Source: Cryoendolithus antarcticus (Eukaryota > Ascomycota > Dothideomycetes > Cladosporiales > Cladosporiaceae). Taken from it: 64,000 nt of DNA. The first letter of the stretch is position 1. Each line of letters opens with the position of its first letter. Shown here one piece after another: positions 1-10,774 of the stretch. The position numbers and the translations under genes were made by a program. The stretch lies in contig NAJO01000067.1 in assembly GCA_002077065.1 (NCBI GenBank), forward strand, positions 62,001 through 126,000, read 5' to 3'. Below the pieces are notes generated by a model. The model was given only the letters and a program-made list of their open reading frames with translations, had not been told where the DNA came from and searched no databases.

Positions 1-1132
1 ATTCATTTTCCATAAGGACGCTTACCAGTTGCAAGCATGCGTCCGCACACAGGAACGACTCAGGCAGACTAATCCGTCTAATCGCCGAATCGTCCAGACT
101 TCTCTCAAGCCATTGCGCAGCGTAAGTCTGTTCCGCGTCACCACCGAAATTGCGCAGCTTTCTCCCCAGTGAGCAAAGACGCTCACTCCTCATCGGGTTG
201 CGCTTGTACGCCATCGCCGAGGAGCCGATTTGCTCTGCCTCGAACGGTTCCTCGAGCTCCTTGAACATAGCCAGATGTCTGATGTCGCCACCGATTCGTT
301 CGCACGTAGCTCCGAAGGACACTAGACAGTGTAGGACATCGACATCGATCTTGCGAGAGTAGGTCTGTGATGTACTGATCTCGGGTTCCTCGAAACCGGC
401 TTTCTTGGTGACTAGCTCGTCAAGGGCTTCGACTTTCAAGTGGTCGCCTTTGAAGATCGTGAGGAATGAGGCTTGAGTTCCAGTCGTGCCTTTGACGCCA
501 CGGAAGACTTGTAGTAAGTCATCTCTCGTTCGCTCGAGGTTGCGAAGGTCGTAGAGTAGGTCGGTGATCCACAGACTCGTGCGTTTGCCAACGGTGACGA
601 GCTGTGCGGGCTGACCGTGGGTGTAGCCGAGACATGGCAGTGCCTTGTGCTTTATCGCAAAGTCCGATAGGAGGGATATGACTGTGGCGAGCTTTGGCAG
701 GAGAAGATTGAGTGCGTCTCGGAGAAAGATCAAATCGGCGTTGTCTGTCACATAGCAGGAAGTAGCACCCCAGTGTAGGATACCAGCAGCTAGAGGAGCA
801 GCCAGTCCATACGTATGGACGTGAGCCATAACATCATGACGTCTACGCTTCTCCTCGATAGCAGCTGTCTCGAATTCGCTGTCCGCGATACGCACATGAC
901 TTTTGAGCTGTTGTATGGCTTCCTCTGAGATTTCTAGTCCGAGTTCTCGCTCAGATTCGGCAAGATATACCCATAGTTGCCGCCATGTACTGAATCGGTT
1001 CCGGGGCGAGAAGACATACTGCATCTCCTTTGAGCAGTAGCGCGAATTTAGCGGACTGAAGTATCATTAGCAATGCTCAGGGAGCTTGCTTATATGTGAG
1101 AGATACTTCTGATATTGATCAAGACCTGCCAT
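1..1132 (-). CDS. ADE13: Adenylosuccinate lyase, N-terminal 360 residues (cut by window edge)
   Basis: This purine-pathway enzyme splits SAICAR and adenylosuccinate, releasing fumarate. The reverse strand is open from 1055 to the left edge. It shows the [15 protein letters not shown]-terminus of eukaryotic adenylosuccinate lyases, the histidine loop GYTHGQPAQ, and the fumarase/lyase signature [17 protein letters not shown]. An in-frame TGA just upstream of 1055 is removed by a 51-bp intron (1106-1056, GTATCT..CTTCAG, branch GCTAAT). The first exon, 1132-1107, supplies only MAGLDQYQ plus two bases of the next codon, joining to give the family N-terminus ..[12 protein letters not shown]. Coding exons are therefore complement(1107..1132, <1..1055). 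The C-terminal quarter lies outside the window. Identification is firm; the start is inferred from the splice fit. Confidence 0.93.
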
Positions 1133-1871
1133 GATGGGCGATAGTGATTGAAATTCCCAGTCGAATCACACGAAAGTCGTCGATGTCGAAGGATCTGGTG
1201 TGTGTATGAAGCCCAAGGACCACAAAGTTTTTGATTGAATTTCTACAGGCAAGTACAAATCACACCAAACTTCGGAGTCACAGGAAACCACGTCCGTACC
1301 TCTGCTTCCCACCAAACCCCTGAGCGCTCGTATGCTTCTACAAGTGCACCTGCGATAGCGGGTATGCTCAGTGATATGCGTATGAGAGTAGACTCAGTAG
1401 TGTTGTTCGTGCCCAGACTCTCATTAGCACAGCAACGTAGCAGATCATGGTTACAGGTCCATGTATATTAGCACAGGCGCTGTCAAACTTTAACTGAGGG
1501 AGAAGTAGCTTCTGTGTAACTTCATCGTCGACGAGAACAGCTTGAGAGTCACATCATCTAAGTTCCCTTCAACTCAGCCGCGGTCGGGATGCTACATGAT
1601 GTACCGTGTGAGTTCTGCTATGGGGTTACCCTGCCGAAAATCTGTCTGTAGTACATGTAGGTTTTGGTATGGAGTGGGGTGGAGGGGCATCAATCAAACG
1701 CCTCCATCAAGTTCAGTCAATTGAATGATCAATGCCATCGACGTCACTTTGCGCTTCTCTCAGATCTGCAAAAGATTTCCAAGCACAACTATATCGATGT
1801 ATGTTAGCCACATAGGATTAGCATCCGCCGAGACTCCAGAATCGAAATTGGTAGGTCGAAATTGAGCAATC
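1133..1871. other. Intergenic, divergent promoter region ADE13 / SQT1
   Basis: There is no convincing gene here. Short open frames at 1235-1471 and 1542-1724 have no coding bias or recognisable motif. The stretch must carry the promoters of the leftward ADE13 and rightward SQT1 genes. Confidence 0.6.
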
Positions 1872-3371
1872 ATGTCTGGTAAACCACACCGCGACGACGC
1901 AATGGACGACGCACATCTGGAGGACGAAGAGGAGGAGGCCATGCTAGACGAGGGCGAGGCAGAGGAGACGATCGAGGAAGACGACAATGAGGATGCGGCA
2001 ATGGACTCGGGTGACGACGACGAGGGCGAACACGAAGAAATAGACTTGGTGAACGACAGTATAGCGCATTTCGACAAGCACAAAGATAGCATATTCTGTA
2101 TTGCGCAGCATCCACTGCAACCTGAGATTGTCGCAACGGGCGGAGGAGACGATGTAGCATACGTCTGGGACGCATCACCACCGGAGCGACCTTTGCTACC
2201 TTCGAGCTATGAGACAAATCCGCAGCCGAGGGAGAGGAAGGGTCAAGAAGTGATCGCAACGCTAGACGGGCAAGACGAGAGCGTCAATGCAATCTGCTTC
2301 ACCCTTCCACAAGGCGAGTACGTGGTCACCGCAACACTGGCCGGTCTCCTTTCAGCATACGCCACGCCCACAACCACCGGACCTGCAAGGAAAATCGGCA
2401 CAGCGAACGAGGTCGAAGAAATCAACTGGCTCATCCCCTGTCCCCACCCATCTCATCCCAACACGGTGGCCCTGGGCGCAACCGACGGCAGCGTCTGGAT
2501 TTACACTATAGACACCTCCTCCATTACGATAGTGCAGACCTTCTTCCTTCATCAAGCCTCCTGCACTGCTGGCGCGTGGTCGCCAGACGGCAAGCTCTTG
2601 GCGACAGTGGCCGAAGACAGCAGTCTGTACGTCTGGGACGCATTCGGCGACGCGGCAGCAGCGGGAGTAACGAATCCGAGTTCAGGACAAGTGGTCGTAG
2701 CACTCACAGCATCCGACGAGCGATTCGCAGTCGAAGGAGGGCTATACAGCGTGGCAATCTCACCCGGTGGTGGGATCGTAGCCGTCGGCGGCGCAGGAGG
2801 GAACATCCGTATCGTCGGTTTGCCGCGCTTCACAGCAGCATCCTCAGTAGCCAAACCCTCCACCGCGCGAAGCAAAGCTCCCGCCGGCAAGGCCGCTTCG
2901 AAAGCAAGCACAACAGCTTCAACAGGTCAGATGGGCACCATCCTCGCCTCCCTTCAAGCGCAATCTGACGGCGTCGAAACGCTCTCATTCTCCCAACCAC
3001 CACTCACACTTCTCGCGGCAGGCTCTGTAGACGGCAGCATAGCCCTCTTCGACGCAGCACATAACTTCACCGTGCGGCGGAATATCCGGGAAGCGCATGA
3101 AGATGATGCGGTGATTAAGGTGGAGTTCTTGAAGGGTGGGAGTAGTGAGAGGAATGCGTTGTTGACGAGTTGTGGCAATGACGGGGTAGTCCGAAGATGG
3201 GACGTGCGGGGTGGGACTGCTGCAGCGAACAGAGGACTTGTGGGGGAGTGGCGAGGTCATAGAGGTGGAGGCGAAGGCGGCGGTGTCCTTGGATTCGTGC
3301 AAGGGGGTGGAGGGAACGCCATAGTCACAGCTGGTGACGACGGTATTGGGCTGGTGTTTCGAGCGGACTGA
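1872..3371 (+). CDS. SQT1: Ribosome assembly WD40 protein Sqt1 (Rpl10/uL16 chaperone)
   Basis: A single-exon protein of 499 residues. Residues 1-60 are a strongly acidic leader (runs of D/E), followed by the family hallmark ND-SIAHFDKHKDSIF-x-I and then WD40 blades (GGGDDVAYVWD, ATDGSVW, WSPDGKLLATVAEDSSLYVWD, AAGSVDGSIALFD, CGNDGVVRRWD, AGDDGIGLVF). In yeast, Sqt1 binds nascent Rpl10/uL16 and delivers it to the pre-60S particle; the acidic leader and blades match that protein and its animal relative AAMP. A low-complexity Ala/Ser/Lys insert (about residues 325-355) sits between blades and is longer than in yeast. Start chosen at the first ATG, directly before the acidic leader. Confidence 0.9.
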   Translation: MSGKPHRDDAMDDAHLEDEEEEAMLDEGEAEETIEEDDNEDAAMDSGDDDEGEHEEIDLVNDSIAHFDKHKDSIFCIAQHPLQPEIVATGGGDDVAYVWDASPPERPLLPSSYETNPQPRERKGQEVIATLDGQDESVNAICFTLPQGEYVVTATLAGLLSAYATPTTTGPARKIGTANEVEEINWLIPCPHPSHPNTVALGATDGSVWIYTIDTSSITIVQTFFLHQASCTAGAWSPDGKLLATVAEDSSLYVWDAFGDAAAAGVTNPSSGQVVVALTASDERFAVEGGLYSVAISPGGGIVAVGGAGGNIRIVGLPRFTAASSVAKPSTARSKAPAGKAASKASTTASTGQMGTILASLQAQSDGVETLSFSQPPLTLLAAGSVDGSIALFDAAHNFTVRRNIREAHEDDAVIKVEFLKGGSSERNALLTSCGNDGVVRRWDVRGGTAAANRGLVGEWRGHRGGGEGGGVLGFVQGGGGNAIVTAGDDGIGLVFRAD

Positions 3372-3741
3372 TCGAAAGGGGGGTTCAGGATAGATGTATA
3401 GATTATGGAAGCGCCTACGTGCCTACGAGGCCCAAGGTTCTGTCCATCATTGGTAGGATTTCCCGACTGTTCCAAGCACTGAGCGCTCCACTGACCAAGA
3501 CAAAGCAGAGGGAAAAAACCATAACTTTTCATCAAGCTCACATAGGAGCGAGATTACGGCTTCAGGTATCAAGATATGTTCGGCTGAGGCTGTGTTGCTC
3601 GCCTGCTATGCCCTCCCTCGACAGAAGAAAGGGTATCAAATCTACTGCTCCCCAGTCACTCCTTCCTCTACTCCATTCCACATATTAAACAGAAATACCA
3701 CCCACCCTCACTTCCCGTTACCCCTCCCCTCTTCTTCACCA
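3372..3741. other. Intergenic, shared 3' region
   Basis: A convergent 3' region between SQT1 and the leftward disordered-protein gene. Pyrimidine-rich sequence occurs near 3700-3760 and no gene was seen. Small open frames extending into 3.4-4.2 kb on the plus strand are antisense shadows of the neighbour. Confidence 0.6.
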
Positions 3742-6700
3742 CTAATCATTCAACCCAAAAGCCCGTCTCAACAACCCAAACTTCTTCTTCCGCCCAGTCC
3801 TCATGCTGTAAACCCCCGTCCGCTCCTTAGGCTCCACAACACTATCCGCGAACCCGACACTCCGCTCTCTCTCCCGTATAGTCTCCATTCCACTTCCTAC
3901 CACACTACTCCCACCCAGTTCCCCGGCCATGGTGCCGCTCACGCTGCGCCGGTCGATGGTAGGTCGCATAGTACGAGCGAGCTTGACGGCTTGCTCGTGG
4001 ATGCCGTCGGAGGTGTTCGGGCGGTTTTCGTCGTCGACGCCAGTGGAGACGCCGTTGGCTGTGATTTTCGGTATGGGAGGAAGAGGCCAGTTCTCCTCTT
4101 CGATCTTGGCCACGGCTGGACCCGCGGGCGCGGTAGCAGTGCTCATGAAGCTTTCACCTCTCAGATGCGCCGCTGGCCGAGGCGAGGAAGGCTGCGCTGA
4201 GCTGCGGCGCACGAGCTTCCCGCGGGTTGGCGTGGCGCTCCCAGGTGTAGGCGGAGCAGCTTGAGGGGAGGTCTGCGCAGGTGTGCCGGGTGCGATGCCC
4301 ATAGGCGCCATGGGCGGAACCTGCGTGACGGAGGCGCTGCTGTTACGGTTGCGGCGGAGGAGGGAGCCCATGAAGCCGCGTTTCTGTTTCGTCTCGAGAG
4401 GCGTGCCTGGGACGGGTTGGGCTGATTCGGTGCGGATGGGTTCTGCGGGCTTGCGAAGACTGCCTTTGGCGAGGTTGGCGCCTTCGATCTCGGGCTTGGT
4501 GGTGGGCGTTGTGGTGTTGCCGTTTGTCATGCCTAGATTGCGGCGTGCGGCAGCCATGGCTTTCTCGACGTCCGCTGGGTCCGGCACGATGGGTTTGGAC
4601 TGTTTGTTGCGATTTCTGCCCGCCTTCCGCGGGTCTTCTTCTTCACCGGACAGATCAGTCGAGTCGCCATCTTCCTGGCCCTTGCGTCTCGGGATGCCAC
4701 GCACGGGAGTCAGTTTGGCTGCCGTGGGCATGGGCGATGTAGGCTCGTCATCATCCGAGTCCGCAAACCTACTGCGGAACATTGGGCGGCCGGTCTGTCG
4801 CGGGGTATCATCTTCATCATCAGAATCATTGAAGCGAGACTTGAACCTTGACGACATCCCTCCGCCAGAGGTTACTGGTTTCCCGGCAGCCATACGAGGT
4901 GCAGGAGCAGCAGGCTGAGGCTTACCCATCGAGCCTGGCCCGCGCATGGTCTTACCAGCTGCAGGTGGAGGACCAGCACGCATGGACTCCTTGAGATTTT
5001 GTCGGTTGCGGCCGAAGAACGATCCAGTAGGCGAGAGGGACCGCACGCTGAACGAGCCACGACCCTTGCCAGCTGCAGCAGCGGGGGTGGGCGATATGGG
5101 ACGAGCCTGCTCTGAGTCGATGGATCCAGATCGCATGCTGCGCTTCATGGCAAAGCCGCCGGTGGCACTACCTGCAGGTCTCCGCGCTTTGCGGAAGCTG
5201 CTCTCGGAGTCCGAGTCGTTAGCAGCGGGCAGTGGGGCGGCTCGAGGCGCTGGCTGGCTTCGAGATGCACTCATAGCCGGCGCAGGTCCGGTCTGGCTTG
5301 CTCTGCTCTGCGGGCGCTGTTGCATTGGCGCAGGTGGACCAGATGAGCCTGCTGACATTGGCCTCAAAGTCTTCTTCTGGATCGACCCGCTTGATGGCAG
5401 TACTTCGGACTGCGGCCTCTGTTGCGGCGCACCACGCAGGCTGCTTCGCATGGTCACTCCGCCTTCACGCGGTGACTTCTCGCGCATCGAGCCTCGCAGA
5501 TGCGTCTCCGCGTGCTGCGTAGCTGGCGTAGGACCGGCAGGAGCACGCATGCTCTTCTTCATCGCGGACACAGGTTGGCCTTGCTCTAGCGGCGCGCTGC
5601 GGCGAATGTCAACATTTGGTGGCGAAGCTCCTACATTGCTGGTGGTCATGATGGGTGTTGGACTCTGCTTGACTGCACTCTTCTTCTTCTTCGGCTTCTG
5701 CGCAGCTGCACGAGGCGTCATCTCTTCGTCCGACGACATGTGCGCACGCTCAATCTGTTCGCGCTGCTGCCTGCTTAGTTTGGACCAGTACGCAGTGGCA
5801 TTTGTCCAATCTCCATTAGGCGTAACGACATCGCTCTCGTCGGCTACGACACCCTTTCTCGCTGCTTGTCGAATTGAAGGACTCTCGGTAGGTGATGACG
5901 GCGACTTAGCAAGGATCGGAGACGTCGGCGGTGGGCTCTTGACCATAGCATCGAGCGACGCAAAACCGCCTTCCTGATCTGAGAAGTCCTCTGCGGCATC
6001 GCTGAATGCTGCACTGTCGTCTGACTCGGTCTCGTTGATGTCGCTGAGATCTGGCACTGTCCGATCTGGCACGCCGTTGGCAGGAGCAGGAGCGGCTACG
6101 AACGCAGCTGCACGCTGGCTGGCCAGCTCCTGCAACTTCGCAGACTCGATCGGCGAAGCAGCACTTGTCGGCGGTGCTGGGATTGCTGCCTTGACAGTCT
6201 CAGGTTCCTCGATATCTTTGCCCCAGCTGCCGGGTACTGCGAACTCCTCGAACGAAGAGCGTGGACGTGGTTGAGGTGTGGCGGGAGGCGATGCACCGCC
6301 AAGCTTCTTCGCCTCCTCCTCGATGCCTGGAGTGGGCGGTTGTAAGCTGATAGCAGGTATCGCTTCTTCCTTAGGATCTGCCGGGGCTGACTTCTGAGTG
6401 GCGAAGTCTTTGGCAACCGGTGCGGGAACGGTAGACTCTGCGTTTGACGTCGCAACAGCAGGCCCTTGAAGCGGCATCTCATCCTCGCTCTCGTCACTAT
6501 GGTAAGCCGGGCCCTCTCTCGAAGTCACCTCAGGCGGCAGTGGCTCGTGCGATGCTTGCTTGCGTGCTGCACCACTAGCGATGATGGCTCCAACGATCTG
6601 ATCGCTGCTTGCTTCGTGTCGTGCAGGTGGCCTCTCAGTGACCTTGACGGGTGCTTCGGGTTGCCCTCTGCGCACACTCCCGAAGGACGGCAACGCAGGT

Positions 6701-8292
6701 CGAGGCTTCATCAGCTCCTCCATGTCGTTGTCCAGTGCGGGCGATCGCTCGCGGCCAATTGCTTTCGCTTGCGCAGGAGCAGCCTGCTTGCCGAGCTCAT
6801 GCGGCTGCTCGTCAAAGCTGACTCTTGCATTCTTCTTCTTTCTTGGTAGCCCATCCTCGGAAGACTCGCTCCAAGCCCTCCCGCTGGCTGGGGACGTCAT
6901 CACGATGGGCGAAGCCTCTCGTATCGATGAAGAAGGCGAATGCTTCATAGCCGATTTCGCAGGTGAGACGCCCCTGTGCGGCTCATGTCTGACGCCGTCA
7001 AGCAGCGGAGTTGCCGAGAACCGTGTCGTTCTTGATGGGCTCTGTGAATTGCCTCTGCCTCGCGTCGATGTGTCAGATGCAGAGCGTGGCACGTCCAGAC
7101 TTTCGGATCGCTTGTGGGCCACAGCAGGTGCAACGTATCGCTTTGCGGGTCCAGCCGATGTGTTGATAGTGTTGCTTGACGGGGATGTCTTGGTGGGTTG
7201 CGCAGTGGATGCTTCGGCGGCTGATTCAGCTTCTGGCTCCTCGCGCACGATAGAAGGCTGATGCTGGAGAAAGCCCATCGCACGAGGTGAAGCCGGCATC
7301 GGTTCTGGCGAAGACACTCGAGCCGGGTTCCGAGGAGGTGGAAGTGGTGTTGTGACGAGAGGAGGGATATTTGGTCTAGTTTTGGGGAGACTTCTGAGGG
7401 ACTCGGATGATTGTTGACGTGCTGCAGGCGGCTTCGGGGTAATGGTTCGACTGCTCGGATCATAGACACCAGGTGGCGGGCCTGGGCCTCTGCTTTGCAC
7501 TGGCGATTGTGCACGAGGTGGCGCATAGTCTTTCGGCCGTGGTTCCGAGACGAACTTGCGGCTATTCGGATCGTATACCATGATCGTGTCGGCTGTATCC
7601 ATTGCGGTAGTTGTAGGGTTGGACACGGACCCATTAGCTTGTGCGAAGTGGCTGCCCTGCGAACTCTGAAGATCCTGGCGCTTCTTGACAGGCCGATTAG
7701 CGGTTGATGCCAGATTGCTTTGTATCCCAGATGCTTCATATTGCTGCAGCCCTTGCGCACTCGCCGGTCGTATTGGCGGCTTGACGGAGCTCATGTCCTG
7801 CATTCCAGCAGCCTGCGTGAACCATGATCCGCTTGAGTGGACCGGCTTCTGAGTCGTAGGGCTACCCATTGTCGATCGCGGCCTCGAGAAGTTGACCGAG
7901 TTCGGAGAGGCATCATCGCGTTCTGTTTCGGGCACCTCAGATAGGCGGTTTGATCTACGCGTCGAGACTGGCGTTGACATATTCCCGCGATCCACGCTTA
8001 CGCCTCTATTCCCACGCGGTGTAGGTGACATGACGCGTGCGACTGGCTCTTGACTAGCTGATCGTTGATGTCCTCCGCGCATGCTCTGCGGCAGATACGG
8101 CACAGGCGGCGCGTCAGGCGCAGCAAGAACTACATCTGCAGGGCGTCCGGGTGAGTTCGATCGAAACGTCCGCTCTGTCATGGACCCGCTACTGTCTCTT
8201 CTTTGCAGCCCTCCTCTGCCCACTCCACCTCGTGTGCTGCTCCCAATGACTCCGGTACTGTTTGTCGATGAGCCAGATCCTCTCCGCACCAT
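3742..8292 (-). CDS. Very large intrinsically disordered Ser/Pro/Ala-rich protein
   Basis: An uninterrupted frame of 1516 residues, almost entirely low complexity: many SP/TP and RS sites, repeated short basic-hydrophobic pieces (MKxSMR, SMRxGP, KKSMRAP, SSLRGAP) and acidic stretches (DLSDINETESDDSAAFSDAAEDFSD). An element MVYDPNSRKFVSEPRPK near residue 240 recurs weakly as VYDPSSRTITPKP. A compact basic C-terminus (GRKKKFGLLRRAFGLND) looks conserved in style and may be membrane- or partner-binding. No catalytic domain is visible. The many SP/TP sites suggest a phosphorylated scaffold, but that is inference. The ATG at 8292 is only a lower bound, because the same frame stays open to about 8540 with coding-like sequence (see next entry). 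Confidence 0.72.
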   Translation of the reverse strand: MVRRGSGSSTNSTGVIGSSTRGGVGRGGLQRRDSSGSMTERTFRSNSPGRPADVVLAAPDAPPVPYLPQSMRGGHQRSASQEPVARVMSPTPRGNRGVSVDRGNMSTPVSTRRSNRLSEVPETERDDASPNSVNFSRPRSTMGSPTTQKPVHSSGSWFTQAAGMQDMSSVKPPIRPASAQGLQQYEASGIQSNLASTANRPVKKRQDLQSSQGSHFAQANGSVSNPTTTAMDTADTIMVYDPNSRKFVSEPRPKDYAPPRAQSPVQSRGPGPPPGVYDPSSRTITPKPPAARQQSSESLRSLPKTRPNIPPLVTTPLPPPRNPARVSSPEPMPASPRAMGFLQHQPSIVREEPEAESAAEASTAQPTKTSPSSNTINTSAGPAKRYVAPAVAHKRSESLDVPRSASDTSTRGRGNSQSPSRTTRFSATPLLDGVRHEPHRGVSPAKSAMKHSPSSSIREASPIVMTSPASGRAWSESSEDGLPRKKKNARVSFDEQPHELGKQAAPAQAKAIGRERSPALDNDMEELMKPRPALPSFGSVRRGQPEAPVKVTERPPARHEASSDQIVGAIIASGAARKQASHEPLPPEVTSREGPAYHSDESEDEMPLQGPAVATSNAESTVPAPVAKDFATQKSAPADPKEEAIPAISLQPPTPGIEEEAKKLGGASPPATPQPRPRSSFEEFAVPGSWGKDIEEPETVKAAIPAPPTSAASPIESAKLQELASQRAAAFVAAPAPANGVPDRTVPDLSDINETESDDSAAFSDAAEDFSDQEGGFASLDAMVKSPPPTSPILAKSPSSPTESPSIRQAARKGVVADESDVVTPNGDWTNATAYWSKLSRQQREQIERAHMSSDEEMTPRAAAQKPKKKKSAVKQSPTPIMTTSNVGASPPNVDIRRSAPLEQGQPVSAMKKSMRAPAGPTPATQHAETHLRGSMREKSPREGGVTMRSSLRGAPQQRPQSEVLPSSGSIQKKTLRPMSAGSSGPPAPMQQRPQSRASQTGPAPAMSASRSQPAPRAAPLPAANDSDSESSFRKARRPAGSATGGFAMKRSMRSGSIDSEQARPISPTPAAAAGKGRGSFSVRSLSPTGSFFGRNRQNLKESMRAGPPPAAGKTMRGPGSMGKPQPAAPAPRMAAGKPVTSGGGMSSRFKSRFNDSDDEDDTPRQTGRPMFRSRFADSDDDEPTSPMPTAAKLTPVRGIPRRKGQEDGDSTDLSGEEEDPRKAGRNRNKQSKPIVPDPADVEKAMAAARRNLGMTNGNTTTPTTKPEIEGANLAKGSLRKPAEPIRTESAQPVPGTPLETKQKRGFMGSLLRRNRNSSASVTQVPPMAPMGIAPGTPAQTSPQAAPPTPGSATPTRGKLVRRSSAQPSSPRPAAHLRGESFMSTATAPAGPAVAKIEEENWPLPPIPKITANGVSTGVDDENRPNTSDGIHEQAVKLARTMRPTIDRRSVSGTMAGELGGSSVVGSGMETIRERERSVGFADSVVEPKERTGVYSMRTGRKKKFGLLRRAFGLND

Positions 8293-8690
8293 CCGCTTGG
8301 TCTGAACATTGCCGACAGGCTCGGGGGAAGTGGTATGCGATCTGAGGGCTGCGGCTGCCGCGGCAGAGGAAAGGGGACCGACTGATGAGGCTCGCGTTCG
8401 GAATGCTGCGCCAGCAGCGACGGCGGCGGCATTGGCTGTGCTCCGGTCGATCGGCTGGTCATCTCTTGTCAGTACAATATTCTGTTGTGCATTTGCATCG
8501 CGTTCATCTCGTCTTCCGGCGAGTGTAGAGCTTCAATGGAGAACTTGCCGGTGTCGTCGAGTTGCCCCGCGGGCGTCGGGAGAACATGTTTGGCATCTCG
8601 AAGGAGAATAATGCGAAGCTCGCCGGCTTCTGGGTATATACTTCGTAGATTGGCAGCCGGTAGTGGATCCTGGTATTATTGCTGTCGCGC
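8293..8690 (-). other. Probable 5' coding extension of the disordered-protein gene, frame unresolved
   Basis: Upstream of the ATG at 8292 the same frame continues without ATG to about 8540 and reads like protein (QQNIVLTRDDQPIDRSTAN, then an Ala-rich segment). In another minus-strand frame, about 8489-8690, a second coding-like stretch (ELRIILLRDAKHVLPTPAGQ, SIEALHSPEDEMNAMQM) ends at a stop just where the first begins. A short ATG-led frame (MPNMFSRRPRGNSTTPASS) starts at 8596. No GT..AG pair found by eye joins these cleanly, so the true start, an unseen intron or a one-base assembly error cannot be separated here. Confidence 0.45.
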
Positions 8691-9794
8691 CGACATCATA
8701 GCAAAAGCTAAAGTCGACACACGCCGCGGGATTGGCTTGTCGAGTATTGCGCGAGGGACTGCGCAACGTAAGCTGTTGCAGATTCCTTAGAATGATGTAT
8801 CGTTGAGTAACAATGAGGTGGCAGCTGATAGGGAGGGTATAAGTATGAGGTGATGTCGCTGTCCCGCTCCGCCGTCACACTCTCCGGCGATGGCTTGTCC
8901 TTGCGGCGATCATCTGTGGCGCTGCGTCACTCTGCGGCGCGAGCTCGAAGACACGGGGCCGAGGCGTGCCGAATATTTATTCATTGCTCTGCGGCGGTAG
9001 GGTTCGGGTAACAAACAGTGGACCTCTACGACGACCATGACAATGTAAAGTCATATACCGTTCGACTCTGAAGCGTACCTTATGGCTGGTGGTCGCCATC
9101 GAGCCGCCTACTGGACGGGAGGTACTGCCACACTACTACTGGGAGGCACCTCGAATACACCACCTGCACGCGGCTTTGTTCCCATCAAACACATCTGGTC
9201 TCCTTCGTGGTCACGATGCCACCGTGTTGGCCATCGGGTTTGACGATCATGACATTCAATCCAGTCGAGACACTATCCAGAGACCCACTGGGCAATGTCA
9301 CTGCACACAAGACTCGGAGGTAGGATCCTTCGGTAGCCCGAACGTAGCTGCAACGGTTTTAACATACAAAACTTCAAGCTTCCACTCACAGGCAACGAGA
9401 TCCCTTCGTGTGATATACCTCATACAGCTAGTTTCACGCAACATGACGTTTGGCACCCGGGACGCAGAGTGATAGCATGTCGGCGGCCAACGGTGATTGT
9501 TGACTGATCACGCCTGCCCATGAGACTCGCCGTGTGTAGTCAGCGAACACGATTACATCTTCGCTGACCTCAGCAAGTTACGAGATCGGGAGTCGCTATG
9601 CATGACGGGAGCAGGTCAGCAATTGCGAAGAGAGCAGTCACCAATGGCCCTGTCCCGTGCCTGCGTCTCAACCATTAAGGTGTTTTCGCCTTCCTAAAGC
9701 CATCGCAGTATGTTCATCAAGGTACATTTGTCTCCTAACAGTCATGTTCAATAATCCACTCCCATCTCTACATTGAGCATCTCATTGCGATACC
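8691..9794. other. Intergenic
   Basis: About 1.1 kb with no supported gene. The plus-strand open frame at 9089-9472 has no recognisable motif and irregular codon use, so it is not annotated. Confidence 0.5.
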
Positions 9795-10774
9795 ATGGCG
9801 AAGCCAGACATGCACGAGCAGGAACATCAAAGCATGACACTTACCCTGCTTCCCATCGAGATAGTCCTCGAAATCATTCCTCACGTCCCCTTCTCTCCCT
9901 CACAATTCCAAAGTCTCCGCACGATTAGCCCAACCTTCAACTTAGCGATAGCAAACCACGAGAGGAGTCTCGTACGCGCCATTCGTGGTAGATAGTACAC
10001 CGAATCGACCATCGTCAGCTTCCCGGGTCTCTTACAGTCATACACCGGCTTGTCTACGCTGCACAGCCGACTAGATACGATCTCAGGCCTCTCCGACCTC
10101 TGGCCGAGGTTGACGACTGGCAATCCCGATCTCGCCTGGCTGCGCGACCGCTGGATCACGATGCACAAGCTCGGCACCCTACTCCTCTACAGGCTCCAAG
10201 ACTGCTCGACGCACGATGCGCGTACCGATCTGCTGAATGCGCTGCCTGAGACTAGCCTGGCAACGCTGTACTTCACCCTATTCAGCTCTGTCAAGGTGCT
10301 ACGATGTCATGGGCCGGAGCCGATCAATGGTTCGTACAGCAAAGGGGATGCAGAAGCGCGGGCAGATATCGAGCAAGCTTTTGAGGAGATGTTGTTGTAG
10401 CATGGGCTGGACTTCTTCATGTCATTGCTACGTGCCGGGACTAGGCCACAGTGTAATGAGCCGGGCTGGGCGATATCGTAAACTGCTCACATGCAGCGAA
10501 TCACCGAGATCAATTGCTGAAGCATGCAATCAGGGCGCTTGATCACGAAATCACGACCATAGAATGGCGGCAACTGCACTCGCATACGCCAACGTTGATC
10601 TCGGTACTTCGACGGTCGTTCGCTGCGAAGATGGAATGTAGGCTCTGTGAGAACACGACTAAGATGTGGGAAGTGCTTAGCGGGACCGTTTTCGATAATG
10701 TGAGCGATGAAATCACGGTCAAGGTCGTCAATGGCGAAGTACTGAAAGGAGGGATGAGGAGGATGGGCCTGTGA
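9795..10774 (+). pseudogene. Broken F-box-type gene (at least one premature stop, then another stop and a frameshift)
   Basis: The first 66 codons contain an F-box-like motif (LTLLPIEIVLEIIPHVPF..FQSLRTISPTFNLAI). The frame then meets TAG at 9993 but continues with clearly protein-like sequence (FPGLLQSYTGLSTLHSRLD, SDLWPRL) in the same frame to a second TAG at 10398. It goes on (HGLDFFMSLLRAG), then shifts frame near 10440-10460 into DQLLKHAIRALDHEITTIEWRQ, which runs to a stop at 10774. The first stop sits where no intron of usual size fits. Both TAGs could arise from CAG by one C-to-T change. If intact it would be an SCF substrate adaptor. Expression or read-through cannot be judged from sequence. 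Confidence 0.62.

Noticed and set aside
4946..5977. Long plus-strand open frame (343 codons) and neighbours within 3.9-7.7 kb
   Set aside because: They lie antisense to the 1516-residue disordered protein; composition (Ala/Gly/Arg/Cys-rich, no motif) is that of a shadow of Ser/Pro-rich coding sequence.
9089..9472. 127-codon plus-strand frame upstream of the F-box pseudogene
   Set aside because: No motif, low-quality composition and no neighbouring exon support.
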